Notes: a model not told the origin generated them from the sequence alone. DNA of 64,000 bases from Synechocystis sp. PCC 6714 (GCF_000478825.2 NZ_CP007542.1:1178001-1242000), one strand, 5' to 3'. Positions 43,510 through 52,612 are shown, numbered from the stretch's first letter. Program-made: numbers and translations.

Positions 43510-44580
43510 TTACGAGTTGAGTATTTCCTCAAACCATTCTTCCAGACGATCGCCATAGGCTGGTAGGGAATAACGGCGATCGGCCACTTGGCGGCAATGG
43601 CCACGGTCAATGGTGGCTATTTTTTCGACTGCGGCCACTAAACCTTGGACATCATCGGGGGTAACTAAAAAGCCCGTTTGCCCGGTTTCCACAATTTCTT
43701 TGGGGCCGCCCCGGTCATAGGAAATTACCGGCACCCCACAGGCAAGGGCCTCCAACGCCACTCGACCAAAAGCCTCCACCCATTTGTGGGTCATTAGTAG
43801 GGCTTGGCACTGACCCAAAGCCTGTTGGAATTCAGCAGTGGGCAAAAAGCCTTTATATTCCACCTGGGCTTGGGGATAATTTTGTTGGAGAGACTGCCAA
43901 TATTGTTCATCTTGGAGATAACCAAAAACTTGCAAAGGCAGATTGGTTATTTGAGCCACCGCAAAGGCATCTTCTAAACCCTTTTCCGGGGAAATGCGAC
44001 CGGCCCAAGCTAGAGTTTTGTCCGCTTTGGCTCTGAATTGGTACTGGTCTAAATCTATGCCACTGCTCAAAATCCGGAAAGAATCTGCCACTGAATAGGT
44101 TTCCGCCTGGGCGTGGGTGTGGGCTCCCAAAGTACCGGGACATAACTGGGCTACGCGGGCGATCGCCTGGTCCATGACGGCATTCCAGGAGCTAATGCAA
44201 ACGTAGTGCAACACCGGCCGCTGTAAAAAGGGGGAGAGGTAAAAAGGTAGCCATTCGTAGCCAAAATCGACAATTAAGTCATAATTTTGCTCCACCTCCC
44301 TAACGTAGTCCCACATATGGGCCACCACTGCATCTTCCGGCATCAAGACTGGATCATGGTAGGTCGGCTCTGGAATTAACGGTTGCAATGCCCCGGTAAT
44401 CTCTTGGATGGGCAAACCGGCGATCGCCGATCCAGTGGGGGCGACAATTTTAACTTCATGGCCACGGCTGACCATAGTGCGGGTGATGTTTTTTAAATTG
44501 AGAGCCACTCCCCCCAACCGTCCAGAGTTGAGGGAACTGACGGGACTAGAAACGAACAATAGGCGCATATTAATGTTCAA
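43510..44580 (-). CDS. Glycosyltransferase family 4
   Basis: A 356-residue retaining glycosyltransferase with two Rossmann halves (GT-B). The N-terminus MRLLFVSSPVSSLNSGRLGGVALNL binds acceptor, GRISPEKGLEDAF is the donor loop, and HKWVEAFGRVALEALACGVPVISYDRGG holds the E-x7-E catalytic motif. Donor and product are unknown; neighbours (sat, gldA) give no clue. Likely exopolysaccharide or glycolipid synthesis. It is 36 bases downstream of sat on the same strand. The first ATG at 44580 has an alternative five codons in (MRLLF). Confidence 0.88.
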   Translation of the reverse strand: MNINMRLLFVSSPVSSLNSGRLGGVALNLKNITRTMVSRGHEVKIVAPTGSAIAGLPIQEITGALQPLIPEPTYHDPVLMPEDAVVAHMWDYVREVEQNYDLIVDFGYEWLPFYLSPFLQRPVLHYVCISSWNAVMDQAIARVAQLCPGTLGAHTHAQAETYSVADSFRILSSGIDLDQYQFRAKADKTLAWAGRISPEKGLEDAFAVAQITNLPLQVFGYLQDEQYWQSLQQNYPQAQVEYKGFLPTAEFQQALGQCQALLMTHKWVEAFGRVALEALACGVPVISYDRGGPKEIVETGQTGFLVTPDDVQGLVAAVEKIATIDRGHCRQVADRRYSLPAYGDRLEEWFEEILNS

Positions 44581-44616
44581 TGTCCAAGGATTTAGGGAGC
44601 AACTCCCCTTATTCCT

Positions 44617-45789
44617 TTAGCTTTCCCCCTGCATAGCCCGAATTAATTCCTGCGCCACTTCGGGACGGGAGAATTCCGGCGGCGGCAATTGGCCATCCCG
44701 CAATAACGCCCTCACCTTAGTGCCGGAAAGATGGATACGATCTTCCGGGGCACTGGGGCTAGTTTTGGTGGTGGCCATTTGCAGGGTCTTTTTACAGTAG
44801 AAAGCGTGCTCGAACTTCATCGGCACAATGCCGAGGGCTTCCGGAGCAAACTCGTCAAAAATTTCCTGGGCATCGTAGGTGCCGTAATAGTCCCCCACCC
44901 CGGCATGGTCCCGACCAACGATGAAATGGGTACAACCGTAGTTTTTACGAATTAGGGCGTGGAAAATAGCTTCCCGGGGCCCGGCATAGCGCATGGCGGA
45001 GGGGTTAATACCCAGGATGACCCGCTCTTTGGGGAAATAATTTTCCAACATAATTTCATAGCAACGCATCCGCACATCGGCGGGAATGTCATCGCTTTTT
45101 GTTGCCCCCACGAGGGGATGGAGAAAGAGGCCATCCACCACTTCCAAAGCACATTTTTGAATATATTCATGGGCCCGATGGATGGGATTACGGGTTTGGA
45201 AGCCCACAATGGTTTTCCAGCCCCGCTCGGCAAATAACTGACGGGAAGCGGCGGGGTCAATTTGGTATTTGGGAAAGAGGGGATGGGGTTCCCGCTCCAG
45301 CAACCAGATAGGGCCAGCGAGGTTAACGGGGCCTTGGTCATAGACTACCTTTACCCCAGGATGGGCTTGGTCATCGGTGCGGTAAACGTTTTTGGCTTCG
45401 TGGGCTTTGTTGTAGTGGTATTTTTGGGTCAACTCCAACACACCGATAAACTTACCAGCGCTGTTGTCCAACCGCACCCAACTGCCTACTTCTAGAGGGG
45501 CGGCCACTTCCTCTGTAACCGATAAAGTCACCGGCACCGACCAAGGTAAACCATTGCTGAGTTTCATTTCTTCCACCACCAGCTCGTAGTCTTCCTGCTC
45601 CATAAAGCCCTTGAGGGGACTAAAACCGCCAATGGCAATCATAACCAAATCCGATGTGGCCCGTTCATCCAGTTGCACCCGGGGCAACTTATCGGCGATC
45701 GCCAAAAATTCCTGGCGTTCTGCTTCCGGGGCAAGGCGATTAATCAGTTGGCCGCCGTGGGGGGCAATGGCTGAGGGGGAGGTGGTCAT
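44617..45789 (-). CDS. sat: Sulfate adenylyltransferase (ATP sulfurylase)
   Basis: Sat makes adenosine 5'-phosphosulfate from ATP and sulfate, the entry of sulfate assimilation. The 390 residues show [14 protein letters not shown] (the HxxH nucleotidyltransferase motif), [18 protein letters not shown] and [15 protein letters not shown] near the C-terminus, with [14 protein letters not shown] in the N-terminal PUA-like domain. No kinase domain is fused. I start at ATG 45789 ([13 protein letters not shown]); the 43 upstream codons are not conserved. The gene is divergent from selO and followed by the glycosyltransferase gene. Confidence 0.95.
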   Translation of the reverse strand: MTTSPSAIAPHGGQLINRLAPEAERQEFLAIADKLPRVQLDERATSDLVMIAIGGFSPLKGFMEQEDYELVVEEMKLSNGLPWSVPVTLSVTEEVAAPLEVGSWVRLDNSAGKFIGVLELTQKYHYNKAHEAKNVYRTDDQAHPGVKVVYDQGPVNLAGPIWLLEREPHPLFPKYQIDPAASRQLFAERGWKTIVGFQTRNPIHRAHEYIQKCALEVVDGLFLHPLVGATKSDDIPADVRMRCYEIMLENYFPKERVILGINPSAMRYAGPREAIFHALIRKNYGCTHFIVGRDHAGVGDYYGTYDAQEIFDEFAPEALGIVPMKFEHAFYCKKTLQMATTKTSPSAPEDRIHLSGTKVRALLRDGQLPPPEFSRPEVAQELIRAMQGES

Positions 45790-45958
45790 GGTGGATTGGT
45801 AATGATTAGGGGAGGTTATCGGGAAAAATGTTAATTGGTTAAACCCCAGACTAGATTGCCATGGAGGGGCGACAAAACTCAACTCCATAAGAGCGATAGA
45901 GTTGATATTAGCTTGCATCGACTGCGGCGTACATTTTTAGTACTATCAGTATTGTTTT

Positions 45959-47392
45959 GTGACTAATCCTTTTTTAAATCTGACCTACGAACCTGCCTTA
46001 GAGTCCCTGGGCAACGATTTCTTCGATCCAGTGCCAGCGGCCACCTTTCCTGAACATAAACTAAGATTCCGCAACGATCGCCTGTTGCCCATGTTGGGTC
46101 TGGAACCGAGTCAGGTTAAGGATGATGATTTCGTTGAAGCTTTCGGTTTGTTCCATGGGGTAAGACCTTTTCTTGCTCTCCGCTACCACGGTTACCAGTT
46201 CGGGGAATATAACCCTAATTTGGGGGATGGGAGAGGTTTTCTCTACGGCCAGGTAAGGGGGATTAATGGAGAATTATTTGATTTTGGCACCAAAGGTTCG
46301 GGGCAGACTCCCTATTCCCGGGGGGGAGATGGACGTTTGACCCTCAAGGGGGGAGTGCGGGAGGTATTGGCCGCTGAAGCGTTACATCGTTTGGGGGTAA
46401 ACACTTCCCGCTGTCTAAGTTTGGTGGAAACGGGGGATTCCCTCTGGCGGGGGGATGAACCTTCTCCCACTAGGGCTTCGGTGATGATCCGCTTTAGTCG
46501 TTCCCATATTCGCTTTGGTACTTTTGAGCGGCTCCATTACCATCATCAGACGGAACAAATTGCACAACTACTGGATCACGTAATCGCAACTTACTATCCA
46601 GAGGTTTCTGGCTCCAGCTCCGATGGGTCAGCCCATATCGTTTTTTTCCGAGCTTTAGTGGAAAGGGTGGCTAAACTGGCAGCCCAATGGATGGCAGCGG
46701 GATTTTGCCATGGCGTTTTGAACACGGACAATATGTCCATTACCGGGGAGAGCTTTGATTATGGCCCCTATGGCTTTATTCCCACCTACGATTTGAACTT
46801 CATTGCCGCCTATTTTGACTACGGTGGTCGTTATCGTTTTGGTAATCAACCCGCCATCTGTCGTTGGAATTTAGAACGCCTACAGGCGGCCCTAAGTTCA
46901 GTCATTCCCAGTAAAGCAATGACTGAAGTGTTAGCAGACTACGAAAATATTTATCTGCGCCATTACATTGATTTAATGACCCGGCGTCTGGGTTTTTCCT
47001 CCAACCTAGGCGATCGCCTAGACCCAGAATTACCGGAGAAATTAGTGGGTCAAACCCTCCAATGCCTAGCCGAAAGTCAATGGAGCTACCCAGACTTTTT
47101 TGCTTACCTACGTCGGTATTTCAGCCCCAGTTGGCGGGAGAATGCTGATTTGATTTTGGAAAATGTAGATTTACTCGGGGCAGATTGGTCCGCCTGGAGA
47201 GCAATTTATCAACGGGCATTAAAGCAACTCCCACCGGAATCCCTGGCGGAAGTACCCATCGTTCTTGAGCAGGCTAATCCCCTCACCGACCTACTCCGGC
47301 CCCGTATTGAAACCATCTGGGAGGCGATCGCCGAAGAGCACGATTGGCAACCATTTAACGAGTTGGTACAGAAACTGCAAACAGGAAATTAG
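45959..47392 (+). CDS. selO: SelO family protein adenylyltransferase (YdiU/UPF0061)
   Basis: SelO is a pseudokinase-fold enzyme that transfers AMP to protein side chains (AMPylation) and protects against oxidative stress. Evidence: LRYHGYQFGEYNPNLGDGRGFLYGQV, FDFGTKGSGQTPYSRGGDGRLTLKGGVREVLAAEA (nucleotide loop), WMAAGFCHGVLNTDNMSITGESFDYGPYG (metal-binding segment), and a C-terminal third with no selenocysteine. The bacterial proteins are about 480 residues, as here. The start is GTG 45959. Divergent from sat. Confidence 0.92.
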   Translation: MTNPFLNLTYEPALESLGNDFFDPVPAATFPEHKLRFRNDRLLPMLGLEPSQVKDDDFVEAFGLFHGVRPFLALRYHGYQFGEYNPNLGDGRGFLYGQVRGINGELFDFGTKGSGQTPYSRGGDGRLTLKGGVREVLAAEALHRLGVNTSRCLSLVETGDSLWRGDEPSPTRASVMIRFSRSHIRFGTFERLHYHHQTEQIAQLLDHVIATYYPEVSGSSSDGSAHIVFFRALVERVAKLAAQWMAAGFCHGVLNTDNMSITGESFDYGPYGFIPTYDLNFIAAYFDYGGRYRFGNQPAICRWNLERLQAALSSVIPSKAMTEVLADYENIYLRHYIDLMTRRLGFSSNLGDRLDPELPEKLVGQTLQCLAESQWSYPDFFAYLRRYFSPSWRENADLILENVDLLGADWSAWRAIYQRALKQLPPESLAEVPIVLEQANPLTDLLRPRIETIWEAIAEEHDWQPFNELVQKLQTGN

Positions 47393-47517
47393 TTTTCCCA
47401 ATGGCAGAAATTTGCAGGATCACAACCTGGGACGGTTTGCCCCAAGGGACTGAAGCCCGATTTGGGTAAACCTTCAGAGTATGATGGGATGACGTTGTGA
47501 CCATCCAGGAGCAAAAA

Positions 47518-47724
47518 ATGTTTGGATTAGGTTGGCCAGAAATTCTGCTGATTTTAGGGGTAGTAATCATCATTTTTGGCCCTAAAAGAATCCCAGAACT
47601 GGGGGGAGCATTGGGTAAAACCCTACGGGGCTTTAAGGAAGAGTTACAAACCCAAGATGTGGATAGCACCGAGGTAGTGGACGTGGAACTAGGGGAGGGC
47701 GATCCTACGGCCAAGAAAAAATAA
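47518..47724 (+). CDS. tatA: Twin-arginine translocase subunit TatA
   Basis: A 68-residue protein: N-terminal membrane helix (LGWPEILLILGVVIIIFG), FGPKRIPELGGALGKTLRGFKEEL hinge and amphipathic helix, and an acidic, lysine-ended tail. This fits TatA/Hcf106 proteins, which export folded proteins across thylakoid and plasma membranes. The ATG at 47518 follows CAGGAGCAAAAA, a good Shine-Dalgarno, while an upstream GTG frame lacks one. Its stop overlaps the next ATG by one base (TAATG). TatC is not in the window. Confidence 0.9.
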   Translation: MFGLGWPEILLILGVVIIIFGPKRIPELGGALGKTLRGFKEELQTQDVDSTEVVDVELGEGDPTAKKK

Positions 47725-48950
47725 TGAACTTTCTTTTTCTGCACCAAAATTTTCCTGGGCAATTTAAACATCTAGCCCCCGCTTTAGTAGCCCAAGGGCA
47801 TCAGGTGGTGGCCATGGTCATGCAAAAAAACGTCCCCCAACAGTGGCAAGGGGTGAAGTTGATCAACTACTTTCCGGGCCGGGGCAGTACCCCCAACATT
47901 CATCCTTGGCTGGTGGATTTTGAAACGAAAACTATCCGGGCAGAATCGGTTTTCCATCAAGCCCGACAATTAAAACAAGAGGGTTTCAACCCCGACGTTA
48001 TCATTTCTAACCCCGGTTGGGGGGAAAGTTTATTCGTCAAAGATGTGTGGCCCGAAACAAAATTGGGCATTTACTGCGAATTTTTCTACCATGCATCCGG
48101 CTACGACACCAGCTTTGACCCGGAATTTGCCAGCGTTGACGAAACAGAAGTTTGTCGCATTCGTTGGAAAAATCTTAACCATTATCTCCATTTTGACATT
48201 GCCGATGGCGGCTTGGCCCCCACCCAATGGCAAGCGGATTCCTTTCCCGAACCTTTTCGCTCCAAATTAACGGTTATCCACGATGGCATTGACACCAATG
48301 TTTTGCGCCCTAACGCCGATGCCAGCCTTACTTTTAACAATCAAATCACCCTCAACCGCAGTGACGAGATCATTACCTTCGTCAATCGCAACCTGGAGCC
48401 TTACCGGGGCTACCACAGTTTTATGCGCTCCCTGCCGGAAATTTTGGCTAACCGACCCCAGGCTAAGGTGCTAATTGTTGGGGGTAATGGGGTGAGTTAT
48501 GGAGCCAAGCCCCCAGGCGATCGTTCCTGGCGGGATATTTTCCTCGACGAGGTTAAACCAAAACTAACGCCGGAGCAGTTAAATCGTCTCTATTTTCTCG
48601 GCACCATCCCCTATAGCTATTTCATCAATCTTCTGCAAATTTCCACTGTCCACGTTTATCTCAGCTATCCCTTTGTGTTGTCCTGGAGTTTACTAGAATC
48701 CATGGCCTGTGGCTGTGCGATCGCCGCCAGTAACACAGCTCCGGTGCGGGAAGTAATCGCCGATGGAGAAACGGGCCGGCTGGTGGACTTCTTTGACTAT
48801 TCAGCCATTGCTAAAACCGTTTGTGAACTATTGGCCAATGCAGAGGAAAGGCAACGGTTGGGAAGGAATGCCCGCAATTTAATTGAGGCGAAGTACGACC
48901 TGAAAACGATCTGCTTACCCCAACAATTACAGTGGCTAGCAGACCTATAG
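47724..48950 (+). CDS. Glycosyltransferase family 4 (Glyco_trans_4_3 type)
   Basis: A 408-residue GT-B protein starting MNFLFLHQNFPGQFKHLAPAL, which is typical of a cyanobacterial branch. FFYHASGYDTSFDPEF and DNQWQADSFP-type segments (APTQWQADSFP) are acceptor-side; YRGYHSFMRSLPEIL and LLESMACGCAIAASNTAPVREVI (E-x7-E) are donor-side. Donor and role unknown, likely surface polysaccharide. It starts inside the tatA stop, so translation is coupled to tatA. Its own stop TAG is the TATAG end of the adjacent MITE (48946-49040). Confidence 0.87.
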   Translation: MNFLFLHQNFPGQFKHLAPALVAQGHQVVAMVMQKNVPQQWQGVKLINYFPGRGSTPNIHPWLVDFETKTIRAESVFHQARQLKQEGFNPDVIISNPGWGESLFVKDVWPETKLGIYCEFFYHASGYDTSFDPEFASVDETEVCRIRWKNLNHYLHFDIADGGLAPTQWQADSFPEPFRSKLTVIHDGIDTNVLRPNADASLTFNNQITLNRSDEIITFVNRNLEPYRGYHSFMRSLPEILANRPQAKVLIVGGNGVSYGAKPPGDRSWRDIFLDEVKPKLTPEQLNRLYFLGTIPYSYFINLLQISTVHVYLSYPFVLSWSLLESMACGCAIAASNTAPVREVIADGETGRLVDFFDYSAIAKTVCELLANAEERQRLGRNARNLIEAKYDLKTICLPQQLQWLADL

Positions 48951-49040
48951 TTGATTTAATTGAGAGTAAGACACTGACCGGCGCTAAAAGCGTCATTGGT
49001 AAAGACCCTAGTCGTCTCAATCTTACTTTGATTGACTATA
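48946..49040. mobile_element. MITE copy 3 (95 bp, diverged)
   Basis: The element runs from TATAGTTGATTTAATTG to TTTGATTGACTATA, again 95 bp and TA-bordered. Reverse-complemented, it shares TATAGTCA, GAGAC, GTCTTTA, GCTTTT and GTCTTAC blocks with copy 1, but overall similarity is much lower, so I rate it a probable relative, not a clear copy. The first bases overlap the glycosyltransferase stop codon (48948-48950). Confidence 0.55.
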
Positions 49041-49090
49041 GTTAATCCCAAGGGTTAGAGAGAACTCAAAAGAACTGAGTAATCCCACAG

Positions 49091-49127
49091 AAAAACCCCA
49101 CCAATGTTGAGCAAAGGTGGGGCAGTT
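49091..49127 (-). terminator. Rho-independent terminator downstream of tRNA-Leu
   Basis: CCCCACC (49096-49102) pairs with GGTGGGG (49116-49122). On the minus strand the stem is followed by TTTTT, ending the tRNA transcript. On the plus strand CAGTTTTT follows, so it may also stop the glycosyltransferase transcript (bidirectional). Confidence 0.85.
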
Positions 49128-49152
49128 TTTACTTGTTTTAAAACAAAAAAAA

Positions 49153-49233
49153 TGCGGATGGCGAGACTCGAACTCGCAAGGCAAAGCCACACGCCCCTCA
49201 AACGTGCGCGTATACCAATTCCGCCACATCCGC
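49153..49233 (-). tRNA. tRNA-Leu (anticodon GAG)
   Basis: The minus strand folds as a class II tRNA: 7-bp acceptor stem GCGGATG/CATCCGC with discriminator A, D arm, anticodon stem CACGT/GCGTG with loop TTGAGGG (anticodon GAG), a long variable arm (around TGGCTTTGCC) and a T arm with GTTCGAGTC. It is 81 nt and does not encode CCA. It reads CUC and CUU. Confidence 0.95.
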
Positions 49234-49310
49234 GTTAGTTCTAATAATATCACGGCAGTTCCCCCAGTTAAATACCCTCCAAGGGCAAATTTTTCTACCC
49301 AGCTTCAGTT

Positions 49311-50306
49311 TTAAGTCAGGTAATAATTGGTCACCATAGCGAAAAGAAAAACCGATAGCCCCACCAAGATTAGTAAATAGCTCAGGGGGCGCAATCTCAG
49401 GGTCACTAACCAAAGGCCGATGGTCTGTAAGTTGAAAATGCTCCCCAGTAATAGGAAACCAACCATAGATCCCCGCCACAGTTGGTCCGCCAAAGGTGTT
49501 AACAAGTCAGGATCACTAAAATTTCCCAGGGGCAAAATCAATGACCAACCCATCATCAGTATTGTTTGCCGCACCGGCCCCAGCCCAGCCCATTGCAGTA
49601 ACCACTCCTGGGGTAAGAAAAGGGTAATGCCACAGGCGATCGCCGTACCGATAACTAAAACGCCGCCAAATTCCTGAAATTCCTCAATGATGTTACGGCC
49701 AAAAAGATATAACTTCTGAGGCCAAGAAAAATCCGCCACCGGGTTAACCCCACTGGCAAAAACCAATCCCCCCTGCCTTGGAGAAGTATCCATCGAAGAC
49801 TCGAGCACAATTAAAGCTCCCGATCGCAATAGAGGGATATTCACCAGTGCCGTTTCCTCCTCCTCTGTCTGTTGACGGGCCAAACGGTAAGGACTAAACA
49901 CCAAACCCATCACAATGGCCATTAACCAAGTAAAGGAAATACAGAGGAAAATCAAACCATACTGGGATTGGGGAGAAGACAAAATCCTGACAATGGCAAA
50001 AAAATTTAAAGTCGGCGCTGCCACCAAAAAACTGATGACCAGAGGAATGGGAGCTCCCTGCAACAATAACCTCCTCACCAAAGGCACACTGCCCACAGCC
50101 CCGAGGGGAAGCAACACGCCCAAGGCACTTCCCACCAAACTACTAAGCAGACGATTACGGGGAAAATTAGCCACCCATTTCTGCTCATCCGTCCAGATCA
50201 AAAAGGTACTGGAAATAATAATCCCCAGCAAAAGCCAGGGCAGAGACAGCAGGAGGGCACTGCCCAGCAAATTAAAAAAAAGATTAAATGAAGCCAAATT
50301 AGTCAT
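49311..50306 (-). CDS. DUF318-family (ArsP/UPF0718-like) permease
   Basis: A 331-residue protein with about eight membrane helices in two halves. The first half has LPLGAVGSVPLVRRLLLQGAP, the second LPLGNFSDPDLLTPLADQLWRGS. These correspond to the permease family COG0701, where the equivalent position often holds a Cys (CGVVP), replaced here by Gly/Ala. ArsP members export organoarsenicals; others are of unknown substrate. No arsR, sensor or metallochaperone is near. It is downstream of tRNA-Leu only in map order, being transcribed on the same strand, with the anti-sigma gene upstream. Confidence 0.8.
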   Translation of the reverse strand: MTNLASFNLFFNLLGSALLLSLPWLLLGIIISSTFLIWTDEQKWVANFPRNRLLSSLVGSALGVLLPLGAVGSVPLVRRLLLQGAPIPLVISFLVAAPTLNFFAIVRILSSPQSQYGLIFLCISFTWLMAIVMGLVFSPYRLARQQTEEEETALVNIPLLRSGALIVLESSMDTSPRQGGLVFASGVNPVADFSWPQKLYLFGRNIIEEFQEFGGVLVIGTAIACGITLFLPQEWLLQWAGLGPVRQTILMMGWSLILPLGNFSDPDLLTPLADQLWRGSMVGFLLLGSIFNLQTIGLWLVTLRLRPLSYLLILVGLSVFLFAMVTNYYLT

Positions 50307-50329
50307 CCGGGGGCAAAGGAAAAATCAAA

Positions 50330-50872
50330 TTAACGCTCCCCTTGTTCCACTCCCCCATCGTGGGTCCCGTCGCCAGAGTCAACTTTCGTCAGCACCTCGA
50401 ACATTGGCTCATGGATGGCAATCATTAAAGGGTCATCGTCCATTGCTACGATCGCCGGATCCAAATTGGCCTGATTCAGAGAAGGGTCCAAGGGTTTCCC
50501 CACAATACTAGAGTAGGCGGCCACCACCACAGCGGCGGCGGTCAGACTGCCCCAAAACCAAATTCCCCGCCAACGATTTTCCTGTTCTAGCTTGGCAAAT
50601 ACCTTTTGAGCTAATAGGTCAGCATCAATGGTCGGCGGCACCGGCACCAGGGGTAAGGCCTTTTGCAAACGAATCAAGCCTAGATAGGTCTGCTTAAACT
50701 CCGGATCATTATCGATCCAGCTTTGCACCAATTTTCTCTCCTGGGGAGTCACTTCCCCATCAATATAGGCACTCAAAAGCTCAAATCTCTCATCGAACCC
50801 AAAGTCCTCTTGCCCATCTTCAGCTTTATCCCAAAACTGCCGTGGGTAATCAAAGTCAAATTTTGAATTCAT
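50330..50872 (-). CDS. Probable anti-sigma factor partner of SigG
   Basis: A 180-residue protein with an N-terminal anti-sigma-like domain (FELLSAYIDGEVTPQERKLVQSWI), one membrane helix (about residues 112-130, GIWFWGSLTAAAVVVAAY) and an acidic periplasmic tail. The zinc H-x3-C-x2-C motif of ZAS anti-sigma factors is missing, so a zinc-independent binding mode is inferred. It is directly downstream of sigG on the same strand, as slr1546 follows slr1545 in PCC 6803 (recalled). I start at ATG 50872 (MNSKFDFDYP); the longer frame to 50950 lacks homology. Confidence 0.85.
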   Translation of the reverse strand: MNSKFDFDYPRQFWDKAEDGQEDFGFDERFELLSAYIDGEVTPQERKLVQSWIDNDPEFKQTYLGLIRLQKALPLVPVPPTIDADLLAQKVFAKLEQENRWRGIWFWGSLTAAAVVVAAYSSIVGKPLDPSLNQANLDPAIVAMDDDPLMIAIHEPMFEVLTKVDSGDGTHDGGVEQGER

Positions 50873-51058
50873 AGTAAACCTCTTCGGGGGAATCTCCACC
50901 GATAAGCAATAGTGAATTAGCTTTTTGTTAACTAACTTTGGCTGACTCACTCCTCACAAAGTTGGACACTCCCTGAACCCAAGGGTGATGGGACTAACAC
51001 CAATAATCAAGACCATTACTGGTAGGGGAAAAATCAGGATTCAATGTTTGGGGTAGGC

Positions 51059-51715
51059 TCAGGAAACTAAATAGGGCTGTAGAAAAGTCTGTAGTTTTGC
51101 CCGGGCCCGAGCAATGCGGGATTTAACCGTTCCCAAGGAAACCCCGGTAATTTCAGCAATTTCTTCATAGGCCAAACCGTCAATCTCCCGCAGGATAATG
51201 GTGGTGCGGAAAGCTTCAGGTAAGTCCTTAATAGCCGAACGCAAACGCTCATAAAATTCAGCAGTGGATAAAGTTTCATCGGGGCTGGGATAGTCCGACT
51301 CAATGTCCCAATCAATTTCGCCGTCATCCATGCGCCGGGGAGCATCGAGGGAGATGGGATGGCTAACCCGTTTGCGCTTGCGTAACTCATCATAAAAAAG
51401 GTTAGTGGCAATGCGACTGAGCCAACCTTTGAATTTGACCGGCTCGTTTAGGCGGTGGATATTACGATAAACCCGAATCCAAACTTCCTGGGCTAGGTCG
51501 GCCCGGTCTTGCCAGTCGGGGGCTAGGTGATAGAGGATCTTATCCACATGGGACTGGTAGCGCCGGAGCAACTCATTAAACGCAGTGCTATCGGGGCGGG
51601 TCTTTTGCTGACAAAGTAGAATTAAGTCAACATTAGTCAACGATTCCGGGGAAAGGGCGCTTAATTTGCCTCCATCTCCTTCGATCGCCCAGTTGGCATT
51701 GATGGCTTGATTCAT
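51059..51715 (-). CDS. sigG: Group 3 (ECF-type) sigma factor SigG
   Basis: A 218-residue ECF sigma factor. Region 2 is at about 45-115 (AFNELLRRYQSHVDKIL, ADLAQEVWIRVYRNIHRLNEP, WLSRIATNLFYDELRKRKR). Region 4 has AIKDLPEAFRTTIILREIDGLAYEEIAEITGVSLGTVKSRIARARAKL, the -35 helix. There is an acidic, Asp-rich linker between them. SigG in PCC 6803 (slr1545) is needed for normal growth and its targets include envelope and stress genes. ATG 51715 (MNQAINANWAIEG) fits the family length. The anti-sigma gene follows 186 bases downstream. Confidence 0.94.
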   Translation of the reverse strand: MNQAINANWAIEGDGGKLSALSPESLTNVDLILLCQQKTRPDSTAFNELLRRYQSHVDKILYHLAPDWQDRADLAQEVWIRVYRNIHRLNEPVKFKGWLSRIATNLFYDELRKRKRVSHPISLDAPRRMDDGEIDWDIESDYPSPDETLSTAEFYERLRSAIKDLPEAFRTTIILREIDGLAYEEIAEITGVSLGTVKSRIARARAKLQTFLQPYLVS

Positions 51716-51873
51716 GGATTTACCCAACACGGCTGACTCCTCACATAGGCTAGTTGACGTAAGGATACCGTAAGAGTTTCTAGAATGACAGGCTTTTGCC
51801 AAAAAATTTAAAGGTTTTGTAAAGTTAGACCAATTTTCTTCCCGTTCAAGGTTTTCCAGTCAAATATTCGCAA

Positions 51874-51902
51874 AAAAATAACACCCAGTATCAAGGGTGT
51901 TA
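51874..51902 (-). terminator. Rho-independent terminator of hliB-lilA
   Basis: AACACCC (51902-51896) pairs with GGGTGTT (51887-51881) on the minus strand, followed by ATTTTTTTG. It is 50 bases after the lilA stop. Confidence 0.85.
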
Positions 51903-51952
51903 GTGATGCTATGGCAAAGAAATCTTTTATTCGATCGCGACGGGCCATGATT

Positions 51953-52204
51953 CTAGAGAAAATCAGCCCAGCGGCTAAAGAAGTAGCCCCAAATAAAGGT
52001 GGCAGTACCGATCGCCAGGAGAGTATTAGTGAAAAAGCGGCCTAATTCAGGACTGTTGCCCAACTGTTTATCTTCTTGCCCGGCAGTAAAGAACAAAGAC
52101 CAGGCTTGGTTGCCGTTGATGGGGGCAAACTCGTTAAAATCTCTGCGGAAGACAACGGGGGCGAACAAATCTTTATTTTGATAAATATCGGTATCGGCGT
52201 TCAT
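51953..52204 (-). CDS. lilA: LilA, light-harvesting-like protein
   Basis: An 83-residue protein with N-terminal soluble part (MNADTDIYQNKDLFAPVVF) and one or two short hydrophobic segments (LGRFFTNTLLAIGTATFIWGYFF). It lacks the full Hli chlorophyll-binding motif. Gene order hliB-lilA on one strand and the sequence fit slr1544, which in PCC 6803 forms a dicistronic, high-light-induced unit with hliB (recalled). It is thought to help photosystem II and chlorophyll stability with HliB. Terminator follows. Confidence 0.85.
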   Translation of the reverse strand: MNADTDIYQNKDLFAPVVFRRDFNEFAPINGNQAWSLFFTAGQEDKQLGNSPELGRFFTNTLLAIGTATFIWGYFFSRWADFL

Positions 52205-52332
52205 AGTTTTACCTCTTACTTTTTTTCACTTTTAGTGGGGGAAGGAGAGTCCTTCGGCGATCAGGGGGTTCCTGTAGGCGAGTCTGGCGTTGGCAAATCG
52301 CCTATGAAACTTAATCGGAAAATTGCAAAAAA

Positions 52333-52545
52333 TTACAGGGACAGTAACCAACCCACAATGCCGTGGCCAGTAACCACTTCCATTGCCAGGAGGGAAATAA
52401 AGCCGATCATGGCAAAACGACCATTCATTTTCTCTGCATACTCAGTCCAGCCAGCCTGAACACTGCTGTCAACGTACACAGGGGGTTCAATGGCGAAGTT
52501 GTTGAGACGGTTGTCTTGATCCAGGCGAAATCCGCGGCTAGTCAT
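52333..52545 (-). CDS. hliB: High-light-inducible protein HliB
   Basis: A 70-residue Hli protein. The Hli motif is at about residues 32-53: [29 protein letters not shown], with the E..NGR pigment ligands and one membrane helix. An N-terminal leader of about 30 residues ([12 protein letters not shown]) is longer than in HliD. It binds chlorophyll and beta-carotene and quenches excess energy near photosystem II. It lies upstream of lilA (128 bases apart) and is preceded by a triple HLR1 array, so it is expected to be repressed by RpaB in low light. Distinguishing HliA from HliB rests on the lilA neighbour. Confidence 0.9.
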   Translation of the reverse strand: MTSRGFRLDQDNRLNNFAIEPPVYVDSSVQAGWTEYAEKMNGRFAMIGFISLLAMEVVTGHGIVGWLLSL

Positions 52546-52584
52546 AATTGTTTTCCCTATAGATTAGGAGATTGGTGTTTTGGT

Positions 52585-52612
52585 TTTGTAACCTTATGTA
52601 AATAAATGTAAC
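52585..52612 (-). promoter_or_regulatory. Triple HLR1 array upstream of hliB
   Basis: Read on the minus strand, the array is GTTACATT-TA-TTTACATA-AG-GTTACAAA, three (G/T)TTACAWW half-sites at a 10-base period. The first two form a perfect HLR1 box and the third extends it. It ends 40 bases before the hliB ATG, which is where a repressor/activator such as RpaB would cover the promoter. Confidence 0.8.

Noticed and set aside
50945-50965. ACTCCTCACA resembling the Yfr1 RNA core motif (a second one near 51735)
   Set aside because: The full Yfr1 core ends in CACAC and needs two flanking hairpins with a terminator; neither is present here.
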